Part shown: positions 10,534-22,329 of the stretch, piece after piece | How positions within the stretch are numbered: position 1 is the first letter of the stretch | Layout: each line of letters begins with the position of its first letter | From: Oryzias latipes | Taxonomy: Eukaryota; Chordata; Actinopteri; Beloniformes; Adrianichthyidae | DNA: 64,000 nucleotides | Direction of reading: 5' to 3' | Assembly (NCBI RefSeq): GCF_002234675.1 | Contig: NC_019876.2 | Coordinates: 24,267,371-24,331,370, forward strand | Program-made: the position numbers and the translations under genes | The notes under the pieces: generated by a model | Databases searched by the model: none | What the model was told of the DNA's origin: nothing | What the model saw: only the letters and a program-made list of their open reading frames with translations

Positions 10534-11946
10534 ATGAAGACATCTGCTCAGTTTGTCTTATTCCTGACGGTGTTGCTCTCAGGTGAGTTTCTTTTAAAAA
10601 ACTTTTGATACAAATGTTAGATGCTTTTCACTAAAGTTTGATAGAAATGTTGGCTGCAAACTTAGTTGTTAATGTTTCTTCTGCATTTCACTTTAGTTGG
10701 AAAGATTCTTCTGACATCGTCCTCGTTGTTGCATCAACAGACTGATTTCAAATCAGCTCACAAAGGTGAAACTGTGTTTTTACCATGTATCTATGAAGTG
10801 GATGATCTAATATGGGTCTCGTGGTACAAACAAGCTTTGGGACAGAAACCAAAGCTGGTCTCAAGATTTTTCAGATATAGAAAACAACCCAATTTCTTCC
10901 ATGACTTTAATGACAATCCACGCTTCTTACTGCATACAGAAAACCAAAATAATCACCTGACAATTTTAGATCTACAATATTCAGATTCTGCTACTTACCT
11001 ATGTGTAGCAAACTTTGGAAAAGATCTGAATTTCTCATCAGCTTTTACCATCGATGTAAAAGGTTCAGGTTTAACCATCCAGACTTCAGTGAGTCCGTCG
11101 TCCTCTGAGAACATCCATGCAGGAGACTCTGTGATTCTGAACTGTACAGTCCACACTGGGAGCTGTGATGAAGAACACAGAGTTTACTGGTTCAAAGACT
11201 CTGAAGACTCTCATCCAGGACTCATTTACACTCATGGAGGCAGGAATGATCAGTGTGAGAGAAAGAACACACAAACACACAGTTGTGTCTATGAGCTGCA
11301 CATGAAGAACCTGACAGAGTCTCATGCTGGGATCTACTACTGTGCTGTTGTCTCATGTGGACACATACTGTTTGGAAACGGGACCAAGCTGGATCTCATA
11401 GGTGAGTTTTACCTTTAAATAATAAATTTTGTGGATGAAACAATATTCCAGGGAATTTAAAGTTAAATCATTATTTTTATCTGGTTCCAGACTCTGCAGC
11501 TCCTCTGAACTCTGTGATTCTGAACACTTTGGTTGGATTATTGACGGTCATGAGCGTCCTCGTTGTTTTTCTGCTTTTTCTGCTTTGGAAAATCAACAAG
11601 AGCAACAACTGCACCTCCACAGGTACACAATCTTCTTTCACTGTTTTACAAATGTGTTCTTGAATTAAACTTTTCTGTCTTCAATAACCAGAGGAAAGAT
11701 CGCCTGCTGCCCCCTTAAGAAGCACAGAGGTGAGACTCAACTCTCTTCAGTTATCATGTTAATCTTGGATTCTCACAAAGTTCACACTGTGATTCTCTTC
11801 TGTCAATTTGGTTTCAGGCTGAGAACAAAGACACAGAAAGCCTCCATTATGCTGCTGTTAATGTTAAGAAGTCCAACAGATCAAGAAGTCAGAAGAACGA
11901 CATAAACACAGACTGTGTTTATGCCAGTGTGAGACAGCAGAACTGA
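10534..11946 (+). CDS. NITR-like inhibitory receptor 1, five exons
   Basis: Exons with GT-AG introns are 10534-10582, 10697-11401, 11491-11622, 11692-11729 and 11818-11946, giving 350 residues. Exon 1 encodes a leader. Exon 2 encodes both Ig domains: an outer V-type domain (FLPC, WYKQ, DSATYLC) and a membrane-proximal domain with six cysteines and a J-like FGNGTKLDL. Exon 3 encodes an uncharged transmembrane helix. The tail has an ITIM (LHYAAV) and a second motif (CVYASV). Such receptors are thought to signal through SH2 phosphatases at the plasma membrane of lymphoid or NK-like cells; that is family knowledge. It lacks one Asn of the KNNTQ sequon kept in the other four genes. It is the only plus-strand member. 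Other teleost two-Ig receptor families are possible alternatives. Confidence 0.8.
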
Positions 11947-12060
11947 ACCTTTAGGTCACTGAAGAGCTTAAATTATTTTTTTCTCTTAAAAACAAAAAAT
12001 GTTAAACTGTATTTTTTTCTAAGTTTTTATCATTCAAATAGAAATACTGGATTTTTTCTG

Positions 12061-12066
12061 AATAAA
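12061..12066 (+). terminator. Polyadenylation signal of receptor gene 1
   Basis: AATAAA lies 115 bp after the stop codon of receptor gene 1. Confidence 0.6.
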
Positions 12067-12599
12067 TGTCTTTTGTAAATTTGAAAAATTTTGATAGTTG
12101 TGTTTTATATAGTGAATTATGGTCCTTTTGCTCATTATTTAAATGTAAAAGATCTTTTTTTTTAGATATGACATATCTGTCTGTGACAAATTATTTAGAG
12201 GGCAAACAAAGATTTTTAGGATCCACTGTTTTGTGCTTTCACACGTTTTGATTTTTTCTAAATGGTTGTTCCACATCAGAATGAGTTTTTTTTTTATGTT
12301 TCTTTTGAGCCGACCAACTACATGCTGTGTTAAAGCTAGAGCAATTCAACTTTTCTGAGGGAGAAATCTGCAGAATAGGAAGAAACATTGAGAGATTAAA
12401 CACTGTGTATGAAAAATGAATTTAGAATAATGCCTTATCTAAATTTTACCTCACCTTTGCCATTTAGAAGCGCAGGCTCCAGCAATCATGGCCTCTGAAA
12501 AATACATAACACATAGAACTTAAACAATATGTAACCCATAGAACTGGTTCAGAATCATTTGCAGCACATCATGCATGCTATACATGTGAGAGGCTCCAC
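12067..12599. other. No gene seen
   Basis: AT-rich sequence downstream of receptor gene 1. I see no coding or repeat signature I can name. Confidence 0.4.
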
Positions 12600-13320
12600 T
12601 GCAGTTTAGATTCAAGATTCAAAGGGTTCATTATCATATACACAGTAAGAAACGGGTTTCCCTGGACAATGAAATTCTTTCTTTGTTGTCTGCTCCGAAT
12701 GCCAAAAGTATAGAGGAAACTGAAACAATTCACACACAACATACACACAAAGCACAAAATGTCGAATGGCAATTCTAAAAGTGCAAATTTGCAAAAAGTG
12801 ATAATAACAGTAGCGAACAATGAGGATGTGCAAAGGTGCAGTTTGTTGTTTCAGACTCCTGTCAGCTGTTAAGGAGTCTGATGGCAGAGGGAAAGAGTTC
12901 CTGAGTCTGGTGGTCCTGCACTTCACACTCCTGTACCTCCGTCCTGAGGGGAGGAGAGTGAACAGACCTTGTTGTGGATGGGTGGGGTCCTTGATGATGG
13001 AGGCAGCTCTCCTGGAGACCCTGCATTTGTAGATGCTCTGCAGCGAGGGAAGAGGAGTCCTGGTGATCTTGGACGCACTTCACTACTCTCTGCAGGCGTT
13101 TGCGGTCCATGGCGGTAGTGCTGCCGTGCCACACTGTGATGCAGCTGGTCAGAATGGTCTCAACCATGCAGCTGTAGAACTTGCTGAGGATCTTTGGGGA
13201 CATGCCGAACCTCCTCAGCCTCCTCAGAAAGTACAGCCGCTGAGGAGCAGACACATGGGAGGTCAGATTGGGGAGGTGGGTGCCAGGCACTCACGGTGGG
13301 GGGAAGGCTCTTTGTAGGTT
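12600..13320 (-). pseudogene. Non-LTR retrotransposon ORF2, C-terminal end
   Basis: On the minus strand the block PQRLYFLRRLRRFGMSPKIL followed by FYSCMVETILTSCITVWHGS matches the region after the reverse transcriptase domain in jockey-like LINE proteins. It continues, in another frame, as RTTRLRNSFPLPSDSL near the C terminus. The frame is broken several times. A 3' UTR-like stretch follows to about 12600. It is a 5'-truncated, dead copy. Confidence 0.7.
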
Positions 13321-13719
13321 GTGTTCTGGATTCTCTCTGTGCAGATGGTTACCTGACAGCTAATGGCCCTGGGACCCGTGGAGACCACTGACCAGGCGGA
13401 TTCTGCACCCTCATTTTCTGCATTTACATATCCATACATACATTGTATAAATCAGTGCTCATTCTTTGTATTCCTGCTGTGAGCCCTGTTTTAATAAAAG
13501 GCATTCAGGGAAATTGAATGAGCCCGTTTATCTGTACTAGAAATATTGTTAGGGTAATAAATCTTTGGCTTGAATTGGAAACCCCCGTCTGTGTGCTTTC
13601 ATTCCAACAGAATCTCCACGCTTCACCTTGAACTGAAATTAGCAAGTATACAGAATATTGGTGGAATAACTATGAAAGGCCACTGATAAAACATAGGATG
13701 TTAGTCAAGATTTTATTTA
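13321..13719. other. No gene seen
   Basis: Noncoding sequence between the LINE fragment and the duplicated receptor flank. It contains a possible weak AATAAA near 13495. Confidence 0.35.
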
Positions 13720-14135
13720 TTGGCTACTGATAATGCTCTAATTTTTAATTATTGTGTGTTTCTGTGATATGGAGACTGTATTTATTCTAATAACATAAAA
13801 CAAGAAGAACAGATGCTTTGTTTGTTCCTTTACTTCCTTTTTTCCATTTCTTGCTGTTACTGCATGTTTGCCTCTCTGCACGTGCTCCAGTGTTTTGTTC
13901 CTATGTTCTCGTGGTGGAAATATGGTGTTAAGAACACTAAAATCACTAACGCCTCCACACCGGAAGAGGAGAGATGATCGCTGTCTGAAAAGGACGAGGG
14001 ACATCATGATGCTGAGAAAAGCGAGAAGGTTAACAGCGAGCATGGAGAACCGTCGACAAACGCAGCACTCATAGATGACAGAGGGCGTAGGGCGCACACC
14101 TGGTTCTTCAAGTAGGTCACAGAACAGCTGAGTTA
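13720..14135 (-). repeat. Receptor 3' flank module, inverted copy
   Basis: The reverse complement of this stretch matches 37290-37690, 47150-47450 and part of 53760-53960, each lying 3' of receptors 3, 4 and 5. Shared words include AACAGATG/CATCTGTTCTTTTTGTTTCCTG and ACCAGGTGTGC. Its orientation relative to receptor 1 is the same as in the other genes, so it was duplicated with the receptor. Confidence 0.7.
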
Positions 14136-14214
14136 ATTGGGCTGAACCGTCCACGGGGAATAACCAGGTAAACACACTGCCAGAAATTCTCCCACGGTCG
14201 TTCATTTTATTGAT

Positions 14215-14485
14215 TTCATGGGGCGGTCATGGAGCAGAGGTAGAGCAAGATCGCAGGTTCAGTTCCCGTTCTGTGTGATGCACCCATGTCATGTGCCCCG
14301 TGTCATAGTGTCTTTGACTAAAACCCCCTTAAACCCACATTGGTGCTGGTGGTTATAAGTTGCCAGTGTTCTGCAGTGTTGTGAATGTGTGTGTGAATGG
14401 GTGACTGGGACTATGAGTGTAAAGTGCTTTGGGCCTTTTGAGAAGGTAGGAAAGCACCATATAAATATACACCGTTTACCACTTA
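14215..14485 (+). mobile_element. tRNA-derived SINE
   Basis: The head contains a pol III B-box-like GGTTCAGTTCC (14256-14266) and an A-box-like region before it. The tail contains GTGTGTGTGAATGGGTGACTG and GTAAAGTGCTTTGGGCC, then a CATATAAATATACACC end. The same family recurs at 46780-47052 and, truncated, at 61795-61935. Confidence 0.75.
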
Positions 14486-14743
14486 ACATTTTCTGTCAAA
14501 GCCTCAAGTTCAACAGTCTGAGCAGAGAAATGAGAAGACAATGCCCCACGAAAGGACAAATGAATGCTAAGAACAAATGACAAACCACATCCGGGTCTTC
14601 TCAGAGGAATCACGAGAGGGGTAGCTGTCAATCGAAAGTCGCAGGAGTTAGGAGGAGGTGTGTCACAAATATCAAGTCTAGGAGAAACATACACCTTTCT
14701 GAGCTGTGCAGGACATGAGTAAGAGCTGGATGACAGTGTTGAG

Positions 14744-14975
14744 ATGACCGGTGGTTGTGTAAAAGGTGTTCAAAGTGGAGGTGGGATTACATCAAGGATC
14801 AACTTTAAACTCCCTCTTGGTTCTGTGGACAGACTAACAATTGAGGTTAGACAGGAATCTCTGTGGACCATGATGTTTGCAGATGACATTGTGATCTATA
14901 GTGAGAGCAGGGAGCAAATGGAGGAACATCTAGAGTTGGAGGTTTGCTCTGGAAAGGAGAGGAACAACGGGCCAC
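14744..14975 (+). pseudogene. Non-LTR reverse transcriptase fragment
   Basis: The frame ending in TMMFADDIVIYSESREQMEE carries the FADD form of the reverse transcriptase catalytic box. Upstream in a shifted frame is a GLHQGSTL-like block. About 70 codons survive, with frameshifts. The wording is that of RTE-like fish LINEs, from memory. Confidence 0.7.
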
Positions 14976-16270
14976 TGCAAAATGTACTATCTTTGTGTAA
15001 AATGAAACATTTATATCCAGAACAAAAACAAAATGTTCAATGTGCAAGCGAAGTTTTGTGTGCAAGTGTGCAGTTTTACATGAAACAGACTTGGCCCAGC
15101 AATCTCTTCAGAAAAAGGATTTGAAAAAAGGGTCAAATCTGAACAGGGCACACAGGCGGTCCAAGCAAAACATCAAGATCATAAACCACTCGCTGAAACC
15201 CCATGGCTAAAATGTTCATGCAATTTTTTTTACTACCGTCGTGTTGCAGGCGACAACCTGTAGCAAAACACATAGGCAACACTTTAGAATAAGTAAGGGT
15301 TAAGTACGTTAAATGCAAGCATGTTTATTGGATTTTTTGAAACCTTTTTTACCCCCCAAACCCTGTGGATTGCACAAGGGGACATTTTGTGGCATTCCAG
15401 TGATGGGTCTGCCCTCTTTGAGTGTCTGTTGCTCTCTCATTGCGTGCAGCCTTGCTGTTAGAAAGGAGGAAATTAGGCAGAGCAAAGTTTGGGCATCTTA
15501 AGGGCACTTATGCACACCTCGTGCATGCAGCATTTGCACACAGTCAGTGAGAAGCCAGTGCGCACACTTTACTAGCGACTGGAGTGCTGCGTAAAGGGCG
15601 CCATAAGCATCACCTGTACGTCATAAGTGTGTAACTTACATTATCCTTACTATTACTTCACATTATACTTACCACATGCTTGACATGGATGCATTGGCCA
15701 CAAGGAAGACACATCTGCTCTCCCTTTAGGATGCAGCCGCTCCTGTCTACGACCATCTACGGGCCTAAACAACTCTGAAACCTGTAGCACCCAAAGGACG
15801 ACCTCCGCACGTGTTCATTTGACTAAGGCTTAAGATGTGGCTTCTCATAACACTTGGGTGGCATGACATGAACTGCAGTGCAAAGAATTTCCAACAGAGA
15901 TGCCAGATCTTTTAGTCACGAAATCCTATCTGTGAAGAATTCAAATTCAGAAGAATCCTTTGGTGGCAGAAAGTGCTCTTGATGAACAACTTTGAAACAT
16001 GACAAAGAGCAAATTGAAACACAACAGAGAACCTATGGGAATCCTTTGATTTGTGTTGAGTTTAATGCAGTGGTGCCCTAAGTGGTGGATAAATGCACAG
16101 CAGTCTTCTCCACCTCATGAGAAAGCATTCACTGCTCACATTAAGATTTTAGTTTTTACACAAGTACCTCTGCTGGTAGTGAATGAAAAGAAACATCATT
16201 TTCATTATTTAGTTATTCACTATCCCAAAAAATAGACAATTAATGATAAATGTGGCCCTAAATAACAAAA
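14976..16270. other. No gene seen
   Basis: About 1.3 kb without a convincing exon or RNA gene. Short frames of about 60 codons have no domain signature. Confidence 0.4.
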
Positions 16271-16274
16271 ATTG

Positions 16275-16575
16275 ACCATGTCAAATCCCGGCTGGGATCT
16301 TTCTATGTGGTGTTTGCATGTCCTCCTCATGCATGTGTGGGTTTTTTCCAGGTACTCCGGTTTCCTCCCACTGTCCAAAAATAATGCTTCTTGGATATAT
16401 AATGACTCTAAATTGCCTCTATGAGTGAATATGTGATTTTGAGGCCCTACAACAGTCTGATGACCAGTTCATGGTGTACCCGCCTTCACCTAACTGTAGC
16501 CAGGACAGGCTCCAGCAACCCCGTGACCCCGACAGGGATACAGTAGGCTAAGAATACAGAGAGACGGATGTTCTT
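16275..16575 (+). repeat. Interspersed LINE-tail-like repeat
   Basis: The series GGGATCTTTCTATGTGGTGT, GTGGGTTTTTTCCAGGTACT, GACTCTAAATTGCC and GGCTCCAGCAACCCC, in that order, is a common fish interspersed repeat, probably the 3' part of an RTE-type LINE. The assignment is from memory. Confidence 0.6.
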
Positions 16576-17286
16576 TGACTGAATCAGTTCTGGTAGCTTT
16601 AATTGTTTGGCAGACATATTTGTGGTGAGTCCATTTTTGTAATGTTTAGAATTATATATTTTTGGAGGGTAAATAAAATCCACATTCCGGTTAATCAAAC
16701 CTGTGACTCAATCATGACTGGTCCATCACAGTGACACATATTTTAGAAAATAAACATGTTTAAAAATGCACAGAATTGCAAACACACTCCTAAACCATAG
16801 ATAAACAGACCAAAGGTGTCCAAATAGCTACTAGTTTAAAGCTCATAAACTGAAAAGCCTTTTATCCAAAAAGCTTTAATACAAAACCAGAAAAGAAGAT
16901 TATTTAGTTAGCTTAAATGTTGGAAGTTTGATGGTTTCCGTCTGAATTAAATCAGTTTAATAGTTAAATCATAAATGTGTTTTGAATAAAGCTTTCATTC
17001 CTTAAACCTTAAATTTCTTACATGAAGGCTAGGTCAATATTTTTAAAGGGAGAATTTTAAATTTTTTGGTCTTGTAGTTTACTTACCATTTACTTTGTAA
17101 ATAGCTTTTCATATCCTGACTGGTGCTGGAGAATGATATTAAATTACATTTATTATGTACTGTTTGTAAAAAATTAAAACAAATCAGAACACTGTAAAAA
17201 AATGATAAACCAACACAAAGACTGGGTTGCGACTATCCAAACAATAGGATGTGTATTAATAAAGAACGGGCCAAAAGTACATTAAA
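16576..17286. other. No gene seen
   Basis: AT-rich noncoding spacer 3' of receptor gene 2. TTTATT at 17288-17293, just beyond, is an AATAAA signal on the minus strand for that gene. Confidence 0.4.
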
Positions 17287-17330
17287 GTTTTATTAAAGAT
17301 AAATTCCGCTAATTTTAAGGAAAAACAGGT

Positions 17331-18743
17331 TCAGTTCTGCTGTCTCACACTCGCATAAACACAGACGGTGTTGGAGTCGTTCTTCTGTCTTCTTGATCTG
17401 TTGGACTTCTTAACATTAACAGCAGCATAATGGAGGCTTTCTGTGTCTTTTGTCTCAGCCTGAAACCAAATTAACAGAAGAGAATCACAGTGTGAACTTT
17501 GAGGCAATCCAAGATTAACATTATGACTGAAGAGAGTTGAGTCTCACCTCTGTGCTTCTTAAGGGGGCAGCAGGTGATCTTTCCTCTGGTTTTTGAAGGC
17601 AGAAAAGTTTAATTTAAGAACACATTTGTAAAACAGTGAAAGAAGATTGTGTACCTGTGGAGGTGCAGTTGTTGCTCTTGTTGATTTTCCACAGCAGAAA
17701 AAGCAGAAAAACAACGAGGACGCTCATGACCGTCAATAATCCAACCAAAGTGTTCAGAATCACAGAGTTCACAGGAACTGCAGAGCCTGGAACCAGATAA
17801 AAATAATGATTTAACTTTAAATTCACTTGACAATTGTTTCATGAACAACTTTATTCTTCAAAGGTAATCTCACCTGTGAGGTCCAGCTTGGTCCCGTTTC
17901 CAAACAGTATGTGTCCACATGAGACAACAGCACAGTAGTAGATCCCAGCATGAGACTCTGTCAGGTTCTTTATGTGCAGCTTGAAGACACAGCTGTGTGT
18001 TTGTGTGTTGTTCTTTCTCTCACACTGATCATTCCTGCCTCCATGAGTGTAAATGAGTCCTGGATGAGAGTCTTCAGAGTCTTTGAACCAGTAAACTCTG
18101 TGTTCTTCATCACAGCTCCCAGTGTGGACTGTACAGTTCAGAGTCACAGAGTCTCCTGCATGGATGTTCTCAGAGGACGACTGATCCACTGAAGCCTGGA
18201 TGGTTAAACCTGAACCTTTTACATTGACTGTAAGAACTGCAGAGAAATTCATGTGTGTTTGATAACCAGCCACACAGAAGTAAATTGCTGAGTCTGATTG
18301 TTTCAGATTTGAAATGATCAAACTGATGCTTTGGTCTGATGTTGTTAAAGTAAAGCGTGGATTGTTCTTATAATTATTGTAATAAATTAACTCTGCACTA
18401 TATTTACTGAAAAGAGAGATAGGCTTTGGTTTGCGTCCCAGGATATGTTTGTACCATAGAATATATTGCAAATAAACTCCGTCATAGAAACATTGTAAAG
18501 TCACAGTTTCTCCAATGTGAGCTGATAGAAAAACACTTTTTTGGTGATCAGATGAAGATGATCCCAGTGGAGGGCTCTGTGCTGAAAGAAAGAGTTAAAA
18601 ATCAAACTTTTCTTCAATTTTTTTCACTCTCTTGGCACAAATAAAAATATTGTACTTTTTTTAAACATGAAATATCATAACTCACCAGTGTTCCCTGAAA
18701 GCAAACATGTCAGAATGACCACAAACTGAGCAGGTGTCCCCAT
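17331..18743 (-). CDS. NITR-like inhibitory receptor 2, five exons
   Basis: Exons in transcript order are 18743-18686, 18581-17874, 17786-17655, 17585-17548 and 17459-17331, with GT-AG introns and 354 residues. The leader is MGTPAQFVVILTCLLSG. The V-type domain has TLQC, LWYKHILG and DSAIYFC. The second domain keeps six cysteines and FGNGTKLDL. The transmembrane helix is uncharged and the tail has LHYAAV and CVYASV. The stalk reads SAVPVNS where the others have SAAPLNS. A TATAAA and CCAAT promoter precedes it and an AATAAA follows at 17293-17288. It reads as intact. The assignment to NITR rests on the six-Cys second domain and J-like motif. Confidence 0.8.
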
Positions 18744-18860
18744 GTTTGGATTCTGGCGCTGAATGACAAAAAGCTTGACTCTCTCTACTTTATAGACGAG
18801 AGACTGCATCTGATTGGTCCGTCTGAAGTCACACGCTTTCCCTTCTTAGGAAATATGATC
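18744..18860 (-). promoter_or_regulatory. Receptor 2 promoter: TATAAA and CCAAT boxes
   Basis: On the minus strand TATAAA lies at 18794-18789 and CCAAT at 18817-18813, 46 and 70 bp above the start codon. The whole cassette recurs before receptors 3, 4 and 5. Confidence 0.7.
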
Positions 18861-19710
18861 ACATGTTCACAGAAACAAACCATGTCAAGATTTTATCTAA
18901 ACAAGATCAGTGCAGGGATGGAAAGAAAGATGAGGAACCTTTGGTTCAAGTTCTAGAAGTAAAGTCAAACATATTGTTAGATTATAAAAGTAAATGACAT
19001 TTATTTTCGTAACATTTAAATTAATCTTAGCAAATCCATCAACTATTCAGGTTAATTTAGGAAAAGGTTCAAATTTTCACAGACATGCCAAGTTGTTGTC
19101 TTTTTTACCAACTGCAAGCTAAGTTTATAGTGTTTTTTAGTAAATTTGGGAGGAAGTTTGATTGCGGCCAGATGCACAGGTGAGCCTGAAAGTCAGATCA
19201 ACTGAAGTCAATGTTATTGTTGAGTTCAGATCCAAGTTGCAAGATGATAGGTTACAGCAAATGTTTCCTGATACTACAGAGGCTACAGAATAATCCTTTA
19301 GCACAGAGCAGATGACGTCAATTGGATGAGCAGGAAATTCCTTCAGACCTAAAAGACAGGGCTGGAATTCTTAGAACCAATGATTGAAGGTGTGGAGCAA
19401 TGCTTCTCAACAGAATAGTGAGGCAAAGAACCCAACATTCCTTCAACTCCGAGGCCAAAGCAAAGGGGTAAAACACAAGCAAAAAAATTCCAAACGGAAC
19501 AGGGAGAACACTTAACTTAAACCAGAAACAGGGTCATAAACGTGAAAGTAGACATTAACTAGGACGTGCTGGGATGTGAACTGAGTCAATGAACTGACAG
19601 TGAAGGAGGGAAACTGAGCCTATTAAATACTGGAGCAAAATGAGTTATCACCCATTACAGGTGAGTAAAATCAGAGTGAAGGGAAAAAGGAGGGTGACAG
19701 TGAAGTCAGA
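18861..19710. repeat. Receptor 5' flank module, copy at receptor 2
   Basis: It aligns over most of its length with 56241-57370 upstream of receptor 5, and partly with 39736-40100 and 50666-50770. Examples are GATCAGTGCAGGGATGGAAAG, AGATGCACAGGTGAGCCTGA and TATTAAATACTGGAGCAAAA. It shows that receptors 2 and 5 come from one duplicated block. No gene is seen in it. Confidence 0.75.
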
Positions 19711-20394
19711 ACGCTACCTGTTGTCATCTTCCTCATTGAACTCTTCGTCACCTTCTCCATCTGTCTCTGTTTGCTGTCTGTTGCTCTCTTCTCCTCAACC
19801 TATCTTCTATCGACGTCATCTGTAAACAGACTATAACATCAGATTTGTTTCTTTTCATAATAGATGTAAACAAAGGTAAACATAATAGAAAACTGGCCTT
19901 TGTAAAAAGATTAGCATTTAAATTATAGACAAATGTTTGGAATTGTAAACTTTTAATTATGAAATATCATAGATGACACTCAAAAATTATACCGTGTAAA
20001 CTTTCTCCTTTCTGGATATTTGGACTTTATTCCTCCATGCAACACATCTGTTTTTGATAACATCCAAATATAGTGGTTTAGTCTAAGGAAATGTGCAGCA
20101 TTCATAATTTTAAACAGTTACCATATAATCTCAACATAAAAAAATGCAAACTGCAGGCTAACTACAAAAATAATCAACAGCTGCAGAAAACGTCTTGGGC
20201 AGGTCTTAAAAGTGTTTAAAATTTTTTTTCTTATATGAATAATATTAAAGAAAACACAGGACATTTGTTTCATAATTACAGAGAAATTCGGGAGATTTGC
20301 TAGTGAGTATATCACCATGTCACATAGGTACTACACTGAATTTCCTAGTAGAATTTAGTATAGTGTAGAATAAGACTTAAGCTTAAAGAACTAA
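19711..20394. other. No gene seen
   Basis: AT-rich noncoding stretch between the duplicated flank and the first unnamed-family remnant. Confidence 0.4.
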
Positions 20395-21760
20395 CCTCCC
20401 AGATGTTCACACGACTTTCATATTTCTAGTGTGTTTATCTGTTTCATGTGTTGGGACAGAGTCCTGCCACCCCCTGCAGCTACCACAAGAGAAGAATGCC
20501 CATTTTATTTTTATTTTTACAAAAAATGTCTGTTGTCCATTTTTTATTGGGAGTCGGGGTTGCTAGAAATAGTGAGGAACATTACACACATTTTTCATGA
20601 AAATCCTTTACTTTGTGCACCAAAATTGACACCAATGACATTCAGGACGTAAGTTTGAAGAAAAGTATTTTAAATAGCTACAAATCCAAGATAGCTGCCA
20701 TTTTTCAAGGTGAACAACTTGTCAATCCTGGTAAATGCTATTATCGACATAGAACTTCAACCTATACAATTTAATCATGTATCTCAACATTATTATGAAT
20801 GTATTCTTATATATAATACCCAGTGGTGCGTCCACAAATTTAAAAGGCCACCAGTTTTCCAAATGGCGGCTGCTACGTTGCTGAAATTGCAATCACTTCT
20901 CTTCAATAAAAACATGTTTTTTTAGACTTTTGATAACTGCCGTAAAAATGTCTACTATTGCTTCTTGTATTCATGTATGTAGTTGTTTTATTTCTTCGAT
21001 AGAGTAATGTTAAAGCACAATCAGGGCACACTGATGACATCACTGCTGTGTAACTCAGCATGGGTTTCAGCATTGGCTTGTAATGTACTAGCGTACTAGC
21101 TGTAGTTGTAGGTACTGATACGACTATTGTAGTAGTGCTACTTCCAGACGGTGTTATTTTATATAAGTGTCCGAAAGGCTATCTAGTATGCCCCGCATGC
21201 ACAATGTTTAGTTATTAATTCTAGAGTAGTGTTAGTTAGATAGGCGCGCCTGACTTGACAGGGTGTGCCAGCACGTCAAGCCAAGGGTTAAGGGGCTTTT
21301 AGTAACCCGGATGGCCTAAAAATCACATAGGAATTAATAAAAGCTTGATGAACGATTGGAAAAGTTTATTGTCCACAATAAACACAGGGAATTCTCAGGC
21401 ATAGCAATTGATCAGGCACATGCACAGGCCAATGCTGTTGTTAACGGTGATGTTGGTGCAATTCGAGTCCTTCCCTGGAACACTGAGTGACACAGATAGC
21501 CTCCACACTGGAAAGAAGTCTAACCTTGCTGACATTCTAGAACAGGGATGGCCAACCCTGGACCCTGGGGGTTGTCAATGGATAAAAAGCTTTTCTCTGA
21601 TTGGTGAGACCACTCTGCATGTGTTGCATTCACTAAAGCCAGGAAAATACAGGACTGACTTCATCATTAAAGTTATAGGGTAGTTCTGGAATGAAAAAAC
21701 ATTTGGGGATTGATTCAAAAATGTTTGGGGCTAGATTTCGGGATGCCCAGGATGCCATAG
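20395..21760 (+). pseudogene. Unnamed mobile-like coding family, remnant A (internally deleted)
   Basis: Most of this stretch is noncoding and matches 45190-46200 and 40680-41330. Near 21395-21465 a broken frame encodes FSGIAIDQAHAQANAVV. It then jumps directly to a segment matching 41890-41965 (CTGAGTGACACAGATAGCCT and following), so about 0.5 kb of coding sequence present in copies B and C is missing. The right end matches the right end of remnant D, including CATTTGGGGAT. I do not know a formal name for the family; no function is claimed. Confidence 0.55.
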
Positions 21761-22329
21761 TATTACATTTTATATTTTAAATTAAATTAAATTAAATTAA
21801 TTTTATTTATATAGAACCTTTCATGACGAGAAGAAGCACAAGGTGCTGTACATAAAAACAAAAACAAATGCAATAAAATACAATAAAATACATTCAATTA
21901 GCCCCGCGCAATAAAATACACAAAGACAACACCAGTGGATAATAAATAAGTGATTAAAATAAAGAGAAACCAGAATTAAGAGAAACCAAAATAAAGAGAA
22001 ACCAGCAAGCGCCGTCTGCCCTGTCCTCCTCTCGGCAGGGGTGTCAGTATAGACCCAAACACCCCAGCCGAGGGTGAGAAAACACTCGAAAACAGTCTAA
22101 TTTGAAATAAAAAGAATGTGTGGTAAAATATCATAAATCTTGATTAAGCAAATAAAATAATAAAATGATGAGCAAAAACATCATAAAATGTAAAAAAGAA
22201 TGAAGAATAAATATATATGTGATAAAATATCAGAAAATATAAGAATATAAAATAGTGGATTAAACAGTAAAATGCTAAAACTCATGTAGTAAAACATCAT
22301 AAAACATAAAAAGGCATAAAATCTAATTA

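Noticed and set aside
11086-11325. Conserved antisense frame of about 80 codons opposite the second Ig domain, repeated in all five receptors
   Set aside because: It is the shadow of a strongly conserved exon on the other strand, with no start context, splice sites or domain of its own.
10666-11418. Rearranging TCR or immunoglobulin V/J segment
   Set aside because: The J-like motif is followed by a normal splice donor and is in the same exon as both domains; no recombination signal heptamer-nonamer was seen.
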